DNA of 64,000 nt from Varanus komodoensis. Taxonomy: Eukaryota; Chordata; Lepidosauria; Squamata; Varanidae. The position numbers were made by a program, and so were the translations under genes. The notes below the pieces were generated by a model that saw nothing but the letters and a program-made list of their open reading frames with translations, was not told where the DNA came from and did not search any database. The stretch lies in assembly GCF_004798865.1 (NCBI RefSeq), contig NW_025335440.1, positions 496,001 through 560,000 on the forward strand. The letters are read 5' to 3'. Positions 12,623-24,837 of the stretch are shown here, in pieces (the first letter of the stretch is position 1; the number at the start of each line of letters is the position of its first letter).

Positions 12623-13745
12623 CCTCTGTGGATCACCTCCTTGTTGTGGCGAGGGGGCTTGTGTAGCACAATGAAGCTATGAGCCATGCCGTGCAGGGCC
12701 ACCCAAGAAGGACAGGTCATAGCAGAGAGCTCGGACAAAAGGTGATCCACTGGAGTAGAAAATGGCAACCCACTCCAGTACCCTTGCCATGAAATCCCAT
12801 GGACTGTTCTAAAGGGCAAAATGATATGACGCTGGAAGATGAGCCCCTCAGCTCGGAAGGTGTCCAATGTGCTGGGGAAGAGCAGAGGGCTAGTACTAGT
12901 AGCACCAGAAAGAATGAAGCGACTGGGTCAAAGCCGAAGGACACTCAGTTGCTGATGTATCTGGTGGTGAAAGGAGAGTCCGATGCTGCAAAGATCTATA
13001 CTCCATAGGAACCTGGAATGTAAGATCCATGAGTCAAGGCAAGCTGGACATGGTCAAACAAGAGATGACAAGACTGAACATCAACGTCTTAGGAATCAGT
13101 GAACTAAAATGGACAGGAATGGGTGAATGTAATTCAGATGACCATCAGGTATACTACTGCGGGCAAGAATCCCTCAGAAGAAATGGAGAAGCCTTCATGG
13201 TCAATAAAAGAGTAGGAAAAGCAGTACTGGAATACAATCTCCAAAATGACAGAATGATCTCAGTTCGAATCCAAGGCAAACCATTCAACATCACAGTAGT
13301 CCAAGTCTATGCCCCAACCACTGGTGCTGAAGTTGACCAGTTCTATGAAGGTCTGCAACACCTTCCAGAAATAACACCAAAAAATGATGTCCTTATCATC
13401 ACGGGGGGCTGGAATGCTAAAGTAGGAAGCCAAAAGATAACCCGAATAAAAGGCAAGTTTGGCCTTGATGTACAAAATGAAGCAGGACAAAGGCTGGCAG
13501 AATTTTGTCAAAAGAATACGATGGTCATAGCAAACACTCTTTTCCAACAAGCCAAGAGACAACTCTACATGTGGACATCACCAGACAGTCAACACAGAAA
13601 TCAGATTGACTGTGTGCTCTGCAGCCAAAGATAGAGAAGCTCTATACAGTTAGTAAAAACAAGACCAGGAGCTGACTGTGGTTCAGATCATGAGCTTCTG
13701 GTTGCAAAATTTAGGCTTAAATTGAAGAAAGTAGGGAAAAGCACT

Positions 13746-13809
13746 AGGTCATACCTGCATACACTCACTCAGCATACCTGATTTAGGTCACTCAGGTATG
13801 ACCTAAATC
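13746..13809. repeat. Nested inverted repeats inside the BovB copy
   Basis: AGGTCATACCTG (13746-13757) is the exact reverse complement of 13793-13804, and GATTTAGGTC (13780-13789) of 13800-13809. The segment interrupts the endonuclease-to-RT linker and looks like a copy-specific fold-back insertion. Confidence 0.7.
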
Positions 13810-15824
13810 ATGTCCCTGATGAATATACAGTAGAGGTGACAAATAGATTTAAGGAATTAGATCTGATAGACAGAGTGCCTGAAGAACTATGGACGGAGGT
13901 TTGCAACATTGTACAAGAGGTAGCAACTAAAACCATCCCAAAGAAAAAGAAATGCAAGAAAGCAAATGGCTGTCTGAGGAAGTTTTACAAATAGCTGATG
14001 GAAGAAGGGAAATGAAAGGCAAGGGAGAAAGGGAAAGATACACCCAATTGAATGCAGAATTCCAGAGACTAGCTAGAAGAGATAAGAAGGTCTTCTTAAA
14101 TGAACAGTGTAAAGAAATAGAAGAAAACAATAGAATAGGAAAGACTAGAGATCTCTCCAAGAAAATTGGAGATATGAAGGGAATGTTTCATGCAATGATG
14201 AGCATGATAAAGGACCAAAATGGCAGGGACCTAACAGAGGCAGAAGAGATTAAGAAGAGGTGGCAAGATTACACAGAAGAACTATACAAGAAACATCTTA
14301 ACATTCAATCGGGTGGTTGCTGACCTCGAGCCAAACATCCTGGAATGTGAAGTCAAATGGGTCTTAGGAAGTCTTAGCAACAACAAAGCTAGTGGAGGAG
14401 ACAGTATTCCAGCTGAGCTATTCAAAATCCTAAAAGATGATGCAGTAAAAGTGCTACACTCAATATGCCAGCAAATTTGGAAAAATCAACAGTGGCCACA
14501 GGATTGGAAAAATCAGTTTACATTCCAATTCCAAAGAAGGGCAATGCCAAAGAATGTGCAAACTATCACACCATTGCACTCATTTCACATGCTAGCAAAT
14601 TTATGCTCAAAACCCTACAAGCTAGGCTGCAGCAGTATGTGGACCGAGAATTACCGGAAGTACAGGGAGGATTTCGAAGAGGCAGAGGAACTAGAGATCA
14701 AATTGGCAACATATGCTGGACCATGGAGAAAGCTAGGGAGTTCCAGAAAAACATTTACTTCTGCTTCATTGACTATGCTAAAGCCTTTGTGTGGATCACA
14801 ACCAATTGTGGCAAGTTCTTAAAGAGATGGGAGTACCAGACCATCTTATTTGTCTCTTGCGAAACCTACATCCGGGTCAAGAAGCAACAGTGAGAACTGG
14901 ACACGGAACCACTGATTGGTTCAAAATTGAGACAAGAATTCGGCAAGGCTGTATACTGTCGCCCTGCCTATTTAACTTATATGCAGAGCACATCATGCGA
15001 AAGGCCAGGCTAAATGAATCGCAAAGTGGAATTAAGATTGCTGGGAGAAATATCAACAACCTCAGATATGCAGATGATACCACTCTCATGGCAGAAAGTG
15101 AAGAGGAACTAAAGAGCCTCTTGATGCAGGTGAAGGAGGAGAGCGCAAAAGTTGGCTTGAAACTCAACATTAAGAAAACTAAGATCATGACATCCAGTCC
15201 TATCAGTTCCTGGCAAATGGATGGGGAAGAAATGGAGGTAGTGACAGATTTTATTTTCCTGGGCTGCAAGATCACCGCAGATGGAGACTGCAGCCAAGAA
15301 ATTAAAAGACGCTTGCTCCTGGGGAGGAAACTAAGGCAAATCTAGACAGCATACTAAAAGCAGAGACATCACCCTGATGACAAAAGTGTGTATAGTCAAG
15401 GCTATGGTTTTCCCAGTTGCAATGTATGACTGTGAAAGTTGGACCATAAGGAAGGCCAAAGAATTGAGGCCTTTGAATTGTGGTGCTGGGGAAGACTCCT
15501 GCGAGTCCCTTGGACTGCAAGGCGATCCAACCGGTCAGTCCTAGAGGAGATCAACCTGACTGCTCTTTAGAAGACCAGATACTGAAGATGAAACTCAAAT
15601 ACTTTGGCCACCTAATGAGAAGGAAGGACTCACTGGAGAAGACCGACGCTGGGAACAATTGACAGCAAAAGAAGAAGGGGACGGCAGAGGATAAGTTGGC
15701 TAGATGGAGTCACTGAAGCAGTTGGTGTGAGCTTAAGTGGACTCCAGGGGATGGTGGAGGACAGGAAAGCCTGGAAGAATGCTGTCCATGGAGTCGCGAT
15801 GGGTCAGACACTACTTCGTGACTA

Positions 15825-15848
15825 ACATAACATAACATAACATAACAT
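15825..15848 (+). repeat. BovB 3' microsatellite tail (TAACA)n
   Basis: About four and a half units of a TAACA pentamer close the BovB element, immediately followed by the second copy of its target duplication. Short pentamer tails of this kind are usual for squamate BovB. Confidence 0.9.
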
Positions 15849-16600
15849 GAACAAGTGCCAAGTCCTCCACCTAGGAAAAAGAAACCAAAGGCATCGATAC
15901 AAGATGCGGAATATGTGGCTCAGCAGAACTGAAAAAGGTCTTGGAGTAATTGTGGGCAATAGGCTAAATATGAGCCAACAATGTGATGCAGCCGCCAAAG
16001 GGGAAAATGCTGTTTTGGGATGCATTGACAGAAGTATTACTTCTGAATCATGAGTAGTAGTAGTTCCCCTATACTCCTCACTAGTCAGACCTCACCTGGA
16101 ATAATGTGTCCAGTTCTGGGCACCAAGATTTAAGAAAGATGCAGAAAAATTAGAAAGGGTCCAGAGGAGAGCAACAAAAATGATCCAGAGTTTGGAAACT
16201 ATGCTCTATGAGGAGAGACTGAGCGAACTGGGCATGTTCAGCCTTGAGAAGAGAAGACTGAGGGGGGACATGATATCCCTCTATGAATTCCTCAAAGGCG
16301 GTCCCAAAGAGGAAGGTCAAGATCCTTTGCTGATGCCAGAGTGTAGGACAAGGAATAATCAATTCAAGCTGCAGCAACCCAGATTCAGGCTGGACATCAG
16401 GAAAAGCTTCCTCACTGTCAGAGCAATACGACAGTGGGACCAGCTGCCTGGAGGTGCTGGGCTCTCCCACACTGGAGGGATTCAGAAAGAAACTGGGCAG
16501 CCACCTGAGTGGGATGGTGTGACGTGGTGTCCTGCAACAGCAGGGGCTGGACCCGATGGCCTTCATGGCCCCTTCCAACTCTACTCTTCTATGATCTTTC
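15849..16600 (+). mobile_element. CR1 copy A, 3' part
   Basis: Continuation of the CR1 interrupted at 12622. It reads NKCQVLHLGKRNQRHRYKM, then RLNMSQQCDAAAKGENAVLG and, from 16200, [20 protein letters not shown]. Near 16440 the block [13 protein letters not shown] leads to the 3' UTR, which ends in the CR1-typical CCAACTCTACTCTTCTATGA words near 16575-16597. A small number of frame breaks are present. Confidence 0.92.
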
Positions 16601-19160
16601 CAGGATGAGGGGGAAGGGCTTCTTAATTTTCGACATTAATCCTCTGAAATAGGCTGTGGTGGAAAACAAAAACAGAGTCACCTACAAATGGGAGTGTGCT
16701 TGATGCCTGTGAAGTTGGGATAACTGTAAGCAAGCCTTCTCACAACAAAGTCCCACCGAGTGCGAGGGGACCCCCTTCATGTGCGTCTGTAGGGCTGCAG
16801 TTCAGGCCTTCTCTGGCTTGCTTGATATAAAAGCGTGTATCTGGTTAGAGCCTAGCAGTGGAGTTTGTGACAAGCAAAGGAGCCCACAGCTTATTCTGTG
16901 GCAGGGGGTGGGGTGCAGCCACCTGCCGCTTAAAGCTATATATATTTCACTTTTATGATTTAGAAAGATGTAAGTCGCTTTTGGGCTGGAGAGGACCCTG
17001 AAGCAGCTTGGAGCAAACATAAAAAACCTCAGGTTTAAAGCAAGACGTCTAAGAACTAGGGAACAGCACAGCAAGGGAACACAACAAGACAGCCATGAAT
17101 GCGCACCACGCAACAGCCACACAGCCAGGGGCAAGCTGATCGGGGAGGAGAGCTCAGCAGAATGGCTGCTGGAACAGCTGTCCTTCCCCTGCCCGTGGAA
17201 GGCCACAGGGAAAGGGCCCAGAGCCTACGGTTGCAGAGCGCCATTCATCAAAGGTGCGTAAGATCAGGTGGAAGCCCGGTGCTTGCTTCTGCGGCCCGCA
17301 AACTTTTAGGACTTCCCACAAGCACTTTGAATTGGGCTCCAGAACCACCCAGGAGGAGGCAGTGGAGCTCAAAGGGCATCAGAGCAGGGTGGCCCGGAAG
17401 GCGGTCCTCCTCCTGGCCACCCTCTGTTCCAAGTGATGTTCTGCTCAAACAGAAACCATTGGAATGGTCACAGCCCATGCACAGGCTGCACCTGGGGGGC
17501 AAGGCAGGTACATGCGGGATCTGCTGCGTGTCCAGACAATTAATACTAAGAGCAGGTGAAATCTGGGTCTCTCACTGCGCATTGGCTTAGCCAACTTCAT
17601 GCAGAGAGTGCCGTCCGCCTCCCCTTTAGGGGAGATGCATTTCCTCCATTTCGCTGGGCTGTTCATAACCAGCTGCTCCGCATTTGAATAGCAGGCTCCA
17701 AGCAGCCCCTCTGTGGTCCCTGCTGGCTGCAGCATTCTGCCAAGGTGGCAGTCTTCACATAGAGCCCTCCAGGCTAAATGTAACCAAGTCCCGGTCCAAT
17801 GCTCTCACCACTATACCACACTATCATCATGGCTTTTTTATAAAAGGGGGCTTAGAAGAAAGAAACAGAGTTGGCCCTGGCAACTAGCACAATGCACAAA
17901 AACCAACTGACCAACCAACCTCGCTGGGCTTTTGTGTTGGCGGTTCCATTGCCACCAGTCCTCTGCCCCAGGGAAAGTACAGCAAGGATACGTACCGAGC
18001 AAGGATGTAGTTCACCACAAACAGGGCTGTTTCAGGAAACATCATTTTCCCCTTTGCCTGCCTAATCCTTTCCAGAGGCCGCCCGGTCCCTGCCCTTTGG
18101 ACACTCACAGGTTCAGTTTCCAGCCCTCCCTTTAAAAGCGCTGGGCTTGACTTCAGGAATAGCCTCTGCCCCTGGGGTGCAGACTCACGTGCTCTGAAAA
18201 GGCCTGTCCCACGGATAGGAGACAGGAAAGGAATTTACCCGAGCCAGCAGCTGAGCTCTGGACTGGCAGCGACCCGCCAAGCCTGGTGTGCATGCATGTG
18301 CGTCCGCGCACACACACCCTCTCCAAAGGGTGCCGCTGGCCACATATGCAGGGCTTACCCGTATTTGGCTTCCCCTGGCAGGTTTCTGAAGGTGGGCCGG
18401 CCTTTTGCAGCAGCGCTGTTCAGACCCCGGCTGAGCAGAGAGGAAGGCGCTGGGCTGATTCCAGACGAGGTCCATGTGTTGCCATCATGCATCAGGCGGG
18501 TGGGTCAGGGTGGCCAGATGTCATCTCCTGCCACGTCTTCGCTTTTTTCCGCAATCCCAGGCAATCCGTTAAGGGGGAAAGAGAACAACGGCACAGGGGC
18601 CTTCTTGCTGCGAGCACCCACAGCCGCGGCCTGGAGGCAACTTAGCCCAACGCTCCAACAGCTGCCAAAGCGGCTGCTCCCACATCAGGTGTCCGGGGGA
18701 GGCTGCCACAACCGCTGTGTTGTGCACAGCGGCTGCCCTGCCTCTGCACTGCAGCGCAGCACTGCCCGATTCACGGCTGCCGGGAGCCCTTCCCTGCCAA
18801 GGGCAGGCATGTTTCCCGAAGGAGGGCCCCAGTGTGAAGAACCGAGAAGCACTGCACAGCTCTCTGGTCTCTTTTTCCGGAACAGATTTTATTCCAGTCA
18901 TAAAGAAGCTGGAAGAAGTGGTGGGAAAGCCCAGGAGGGCTATAAATTGAGGATGATGTTACCCGAACCCCCGTAAAATTCTGTGAACAAGGCAGAACAA
19001 CTGCACAATAAAAACCCCTCGAGACCCTGGGCCATGCAGTAAGGCAAATCCTCCACAAAGTCCTGTACAGAGAGCCAGAGCTTGGAGAGGGGTCCGATGG
19101 CAGGGAAAAGGAGGCATCAGCGGAACTTCGGCTGCATCAAACTTAGGGGGCCTCCAGGCA
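16600..19160. other. Non-genic stretch
   Basis: No gene recognised. A minus-oriented SINE head lies at 17770-17825 (listed separately). Antisense AATAAA at about 18889 (plus-strand TTTATT in CAGATTTTATTCC) and a plus-strand AATAAA near 19006 resemble polyadenylation signals, but there is no linked coding exon. Confidence 0.45.
17770..17825 (-). mobile_element. SINE head fragment (tRNA-derived)
   Basis: On the minus strand the segment reads GTGTGGTATAGTGGTGAGAG and continues CATTGGACCGGGACTTGG, the Pol III A-box region of the same squamate tRNA-derived SINE type seen at 63598. The body downstream is not recognisable, so it is a truncated piece. Confidence 0.5.
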
Positions 19161-19164
19161 AAAC

Positions 19165-20147
19165 TTTATGGCACCAATCCAGGTGAGGCAGTGGCTGTAC
19201 TGAACCGGTGCCTGGCCGAGGTAATGGGCTGGATGAGGGCCAATAAACTGAAGCTCAATCCAGACAAGACGGAGGTCCTGTTGGTTGGCGGATCGGGCTT
19301 CGGAGAGGGTGAATTGAACCTAGTCCTGAATGGGGTTGCACTCCCTCTTAGGGACAAGGTCCGCAGCCTGGGAGTGCTCCTCAACCCAGAGCTTTCATTG
19401 GAAGCTCAGGTGACAGCAGTGGCGAGGAGTGCTTTCCTTCAGCTTCGGCTGATCCATCAGCTGTGCCCCTACCTGGAGTATGACTGCCTGGCGACAGTGA
19501 CACACGCGCTGGTGACTTCCCGCCTTGACTTCTGTAACGCACTGTACGTGGGGCTACCCTTGGAGACGGTCCAGATACTTCAATTGGTTCAAATTAGAGC
19601 TGCCAGGCTGCTGACGGGGACTGGGTGTTATGTTCACATGACTCCAGTCCTCCGTCAGCTTCACTGGCTTCCCATTGAAGTCCAGGCCCAATTCAGGGTG
19701 TTGGTTATGACCTATGAAGCCCTAAACGGCTTGGGTCCTGGTTACCTGAAGGAGCGCTTACGTCCATATATGCCCAGTCGCCCCTTGAGATCAGCAGGAG
19801 AGGCCCTTCTCCGGGAACCCTCCGTGAAAGAAATTAGGAGGGTAGGTACTCGGAGGAGGGCTTTCTCTGCGGTGGCGCCCAATCTATGGAATGCGCTCCC
19901 CAGAGAGGTCCGCCTGGCGCCGTCGTTATTTGTTTTTCCGCGCCAGGCAAAGACCTTTTTATTCAAATTTCATTTTAATTGTTAATATTATTTGCTTTTT
20001 TTTCTGGCCAGGGCGACTTATTTTATATTGTTAATCTGTTTTATATTTTTAATGTATTATATTTTAATTTAGGTTGTGAGCCGCCTCAAGGCTTCGGCGA
20101 ATGGGGCGGCATAGAAATGTTTTAAATAAGTAAGTAAATAAATAAAT
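19165..20147 (+). mobile_element. L2-type LINE, younger 5'-truncated copy with intact C-terminal frame
   Basis: The 3' kilobase of an L2-clade LINE. A 264-codon open frame (19191-19985) covers the RT thumb and C-terminal domain: MRANKLKLNPDKTEVLLVGG, then TSRLDFCNALYVGLPLETVQ, LTGTGCYVHMTPVLRQLHWLP, and RRRAFSAVAPNLWNALPREV before the stop. The 3' UTR carries the squamate L2 signature TTGTGAGCCGCC and ATGGGGCGGCATAGAAATG, ending in a TAAGTAAATAAAT microsatellite. Its intact frame implies recent insertion compared with the L2 at 4-5.4 kb. It lacks the catalytic part of RT and cannot be autonomous. Confidence 0.93.
20121..20147 (+). repeat. L2-tail microsatellite (AAGT/AAAT)n
   Basis: Tandem AAGT then AAAT tetramers at the extreme 3' end of the L2 element. 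LINE tails seeding tetranucleotide repeats are well known in snakes and lizards. Confidence 0.85.
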
Positions 20148-20149
20148 GT

Positions 20150-23100
20150 CCCTGTCGTGCATGCCTCATGTTGCAGGGGAAGGAAGCACTGGCGTCGTCC
20201 GTCCCAGCCCCCTCGTGGTCTTCCACGGCTGTCTCTGCTCCTTTTCTTACTGCAGAAGCTCTGTAATTACTCAAAAGCCTCCTGCGTGCATGTGGCTCTG
20301 GAAATGCATTTCAGGGTCCTGGAAACGAGGGCTTCTGCCGGTGGGCCAGGGCAGCATGCCTCTGAGCAACTGCAAAATGCCTCCCCACAAGAAGAGCGCT
20401 GCTGCATCAGATCAAGGGCTTTCTGCAGAGAGCAACCCGGCGCTTCTGGGAAGTGTACGAGGAGGACATGGATGCCGTAGTGCCGCAGCTGACATTAACG
20501 CTAAATCCTCCGTGTCTTTCAGCACCACGACCACCACCGTCGTCATGTTTCCTTTCTCCAAGGAGCTCACTGGGCCCTCCTGTTCCATCCGCACAAGGAT
20601 CCTGCGAGGCAAATCAGGCTGAGAGAGAGCCTGGCCTCAGGTCACCTGGGTAGGGATTTGAGCCCCGGTCTCTCCAGGGGCAGTCCAAGTCTCCAGGCAC
20701 CAAGTGCACCGGTTCCCAGTGGCCAGTTGGCATGGCATGATAACCCAGATGGGTGACAAGCCACGATGCTTTGCTAGGCCATGTGAACCTCGACTGTTTC
20801 CCGCAATGCGGCATGTCCTTGGGCAACAACGCCCACTGGGGCTTCTTTCACCCCCCCCACGTGTTTCTGTGCCAGCTGAGCCCCCGCTGTGGGCGAGCAC
20901 ACCCCCCCGGGCTCCCCACCCCCCCCCCCGAGCCTGTCCTCCGAGTCAGTCGCCAAGCAGCACACTGGAGCAGCAGCTGATTTGTGGCACAAACCCTTTT
21001 AACATTCTGCACACCAAATATGTGCAGTTTTTAAAGTATTTTAAACGTTTGTTCCTGTTTGGACTTGTGCAGGCGCACACTTGCATGGCTCCAAAATGGC
21101 GCACCTCACCTGGACAATGTCTCTGGGGTATCTGTGCCAAAATGAGGCCAGTGTGCCTCCTTCCAGACCAAGAGGTTCACTTTTGAGTTCCGCTTGTCTT
21201 AACAGCTGTCAAAAGGCAAGCCGTCAAGAGAATCCTCGCTTGCCAAAAGGGAGTGGTCCTTTGCAGTGAGATTGCTCAGAGGGGTTGGGACCCGATTCTT
21301 GTCACATTCCTCTCATTTTCCCACCACTTCCTGATCCAAGGCCTGAGAAGGGTGAAAAGGTGCAGGTCATGCCCTTTACTAGCTGTCAAAACCTCTGATT
21401 CTGTTTAAAAAGACCTTTTTCTTTGCAGGGCTCCCTCTGTGTATGGTGTGCGTGTGCTTTAATTTTTTATTGTTTTCTTAAAATGAATAGGTAAAGAAAG
21501 AAGAAGGGCATAAGTAAAAACATGTAACAGAATTACAAAGGGATTTTAAACAAGATAAGTAATACATTTATACCCTGTATATTTCCTAGGAGACTAAAAA
21601 TTTCTATCTTTCTGTCAATCAATACTCTACTGAAGCTTGAAAAAAGAATGACTATAGTTCACTAGACCGACGCTTTTTCCACTCGCCCTGTTTTCTGGCT
21701 GGCTCCTATTCAGGCGAGAACGTGTGTCTTACGATTCGGTTGCCCTAAATGGCCATGAGGAGCCTCTATCAGAATTCCTTTCAAGGTGAAGGTGATTGTG
21801 GGAGTGGCCCACTGTTTTGAGCACCAGCAGTTCCCATGACGCCCCCCAAAGACTGGTGGGTTGCTGGGGTTCTGGAGCTCAGATAACAGACCCCCGCCGC
21901 CCCCATGACCACTCGATGTCCCCACCGCTCGGATCGGGAGCGGCCAGGAGAGCCAGGCTCCCCTCTGCAGCCAGCTGGCTCCAAGTCTTCAGACGCACCC
22001 AGGGAGGCCTGCCTGCCCCAGGCTGCTCTAGGCCCGGAGCAGGTGCGGGATTAGCGCTAATTGGCTGCTGCTTGAGGTCCTTCACCTCCTGGCTGATTAC
22101 CTGCAGCAAACTCACACCTGCCAGTCAGCCACTAATCCATGGGATTAGAGAGCGCCAGCAGATGGCTCACAGCCAGAGATAGCCCATTCATTGCCCCACC
22201 CCTGCCCCTCTCTGCGGGCAGCCTCTCCAGCAGCCCCTCTTGCACCGGTCGGCTGCTCACGGCCTTCCCTGCTGCGCTGGGCCTCCTGTTTACCTTGTAA
22301 GAAGTACATCCGCCTTTGTACCTGGACTGGAGCAGGGCCGGGCCAACCCACCACTCTGTTTGTCCTCCCTCTTGGTGGCACCTGGAGACACCTGACCGCC
22401 CTGCACGCACACCTGCCCTCCGTTGGAGAGCCCCCCCTCCATCCGATGGACCAATGGATGAGCAATGGATGGACACACTCAGGGCTGGCCCAAGACCCTC
22501 TTCCCCAAGGCGGGGCAGCACATGGTGCCCCCCCACCAATCCAAGTGCACAGTACCCAGTGCCAGGCAAACGTTTTGGCAGAACAGCCTACGGGCACTTC
22601 ATTTGTGACGGTAAGAATGCAGTCGCAACAGGGTCAGTAGCTGGCCCGTTCGTGCTCGTCTCCAGGCCTGCTGCCTTCCTGGTCTGCCTGAGGCGAGGGC
22701 TGCCAGCCATCCGCCCCACGCCTTGCCTTCGTGGGGCGCGTGGCCTGCCACATCTGGTGCCCCGGGGCGCTCCCTGCCCTCGCTCACCCCACTTTCTCCT
22801 TTGCGTGCTGGTCGCTGGTGACCACAGGAGCTGACCACTTCTCAGAAAGAGGAAGCCCCGTCCACTTTCCTGCCGCTGCGGAAGCAGAGTTCCAGGCAGC
22901 CGAGCCTGGGGCCGAGGTGGGGCGGCTGCTGGGTGGCTGCTCGCTTGCCTCAGCCGCTTGCACAACGCTGGGCTCCCACGGCTGACTCCTCTGTGGTGGA
23001 GGCACCTCCGGGAAGGGGGGTTCCCCAGAGCCAGTGACGACAGCCAGGGCAGGGGGTGTTTGCAGGAAGAGAGCTGGCCAGCTCTGGGAAAGCCCGACGG

Positions 23101-24830
23101 GAGCGGTTGGACCTCTCGGGGCAGAGAAGGGGAAGCCCCTCTGCCCCGATCCGGCGGCCACGCTGCATTTGCTCTTCTGCATCGCAACGAAGCCCCCACG
23201 TGCACGCCTCCCCAAGAGTGCACCACCCCCAGCAGGGCAAAGGCTGCCCAGTCTCGGCATTCATTCAGCAGAACCTCAGGGACCAGGACAGCCTGAGGTG
23301 AGGGAGCGGTGACTGCACCTTCCCCTTGGGCCTCCCGGCGTGCAGAGGGAGGGCCCTGGCCCCTGAGCTCCAGTGCCCTGCTGCGCTGCGGCTGCTGCAG
23401 GTGTAATCATGGGCGTTCTGCTGGGAAAGGGCCAGACTAGATGCTTTAGTTTTCTCTCTTTGGGTGGGTGCCATTCTCCAGGTGAGTCCTCAGCTGCTTG
23501 GTGCACCCCCCCCCCCAAAACGAAGCAGAACCAGAGAGGAGAGCGAGCTGCAGGTCCCTGAAGTGAGTCTGCCTCGTAATCTACGAGTCTGTGGGATGCT
23601 CACGGGGGATGCTGTGACCCCGACTGCAGTGGGGGCAGCTCCAGCAGGACCCAGGCCTGTGGGGAAAGCAGAGTCGTGAGGACAGCAGGACCTTTGGGTT
23701 TGTGTCCTGGCAAGCTGGAGGCATCAGAGAAGCATCCCGCCTGGGCCTCCAGCCCACCTGACCCTTCCGTTTGCCCTCGTGTCTCCAGGAGGAGGTGCCT
23801 GCATCTGTCCCCAACACCGTAAGAGTTCCACTCCGCACCCCAGGACTTTCTCGTCTGGGCTGGCTGTGCAGGGGATGCCCCCTTGAGCTGAACGCCCAGT
23901 TACTGGGCAGGCATTCCTGGGCCCAGAGCATGGCCAAGCCCCAGAGAAGCAGCGTGTGTCACGCCAAAGAGCAGCCCTTGACGGCCAAGGAGCAGCTGCC
24001 CTGTCTAAGTTACAACCTCCCGCTGGGAGTTACTGAAGTCCGACGCCCTGAATAACAGGGCTGTCTTTGCATTCTGGCTCAGTTTGGATCTGGTCGGAGG
24101 GCAGAAAGCCAGCCTGGACACAGGCCTCAGGTGGACAGCTGAGCTGGATTGAGAGGGTGGCCAGCATGCCGCCAAGGACCATGCTCAGGAAGGCTCCCAC
24201 TGGGTGCAGATTCAAAGACGCGAGTCCGTGTGAGGCAGGGATGTTGGTGGAACCGGCCAGAAGAATCTCACCCGCAGAACTTCTGGTAGCAGAGGCAGCT
24301 GGCCGATGGACACCCACTGCCGTGGAGCTCAGGGGCGGGGTGCGACTGTGAGCGGCTGGCCGTCCATGGGTGAAGAGAATGCTGGACTGGACGGGTGCTT
24401 GGTCCGGCCCAGCAGAAGGCCCCCCTTATGCCCGTGGTGTCCTGTGCCACTCATGTTCCCAGGGCCAGGCATTCTGGCTTAGCTCTCTGTGCCAGCCAGT
24501 CAGGGAGCCAGGCCGAAACTCAACCAGCAATACCTGCAGGGGCTGTGGATGCAGAGGGGTTTCTGCAGCTTCCCAAGCCACTGCCAGCCATTGCAGGGCG
24601 AGGCGCCAGCCAGCTTCTTGCTCCAACCTGAGTGGGAGGTGCCTGGACCAGAATTTCAGACAGAGCAGAATGGCAAAGACGGTTTTCTACTGGATAAAAG
24701 GCAATGGGGAGCAGTCCAGCGTGTCTCCGTCTCCACGGAGCTGCAGCTTTGGTGAAGCCCAAAAGGACCCTTCCATTTCCCAGCCCTCCAACCCACTGAA
24801 GCAGCTCCTCCATGTCCCAGGAGACTATCA
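20150..24830. other. Non-genic stretch
   Basis: No gene recognised. An AT-rich patch at 21460-21680 may be a degraded repeat. The 22045-22150 segment has a dense TAATCC/GGATTA cluster (listed separately). The many open frames across 22.1-24.4 kb are on overlapping strands and show no splice or homology evidence. Confidence 0.45.
22045..22150. promoter_or_regulatory. Candidate enhancer: paired K50 homeodomain sites
   Basis: GGGATTAG at about 22048-22054 is followed by GCTAATTGG, CTGATTACC, a TCACACCTG T-box-like half site and CTAATCCATGGGATTAG at 22132-22148. That last segment is a perfect inverted pair of TAATCC sites with a 3-base spacer. TAATCC is the core recognised by OTX/CRX/PITX/GSC homeodomains. 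The grouping within 100 bases suggests a regulatory element, function unknown. Confidence 0.3.
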
Positions 24831-24837
24831 CAAGTTT

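Larger units (their letters stand above)
12623..15848 (+). mobile_element. BovB (RTE clade) LINE, near full length, inserted in CR1 copy A
   Basis: About 3.2 kb, close to full BovB length. The 5' region contains the characteristic GGCAACCCACTCCAGTACCC near 12763. The endonuclease reads GKLDMVKQEMTRLNINVLGI, SELKWTGMGE and YYCGQESLRRNGEAF (13029-13634). Middle blocks read KWLSEEVLQIADGRREMKGK and RDLTEAEEIKKRWQDYTEEL. The RT has NNLRYADDTTLMAESEEEL, with the YADD catalytic box at about 15067. The C-terminal words LKYFGHLMRRKDSLEKT are at 15590-15650. At least four frame changes and in-frame stops (for example TAG at 13632-13634 where the family has Trp) make it inactive. It ends in a (TAACA)n tail. 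An exact 11-bp duplication, GAACAAGTGCC, flanks it at 12612-12622 and 15849-15859. Confidence 0.95.

Noticed and set aside
18880-19010. AATAAA-type signals on both strands as gene 3' ends
   Set aside because: Hexamers without a linked terminal exon or transcript evidence; expected by chance.
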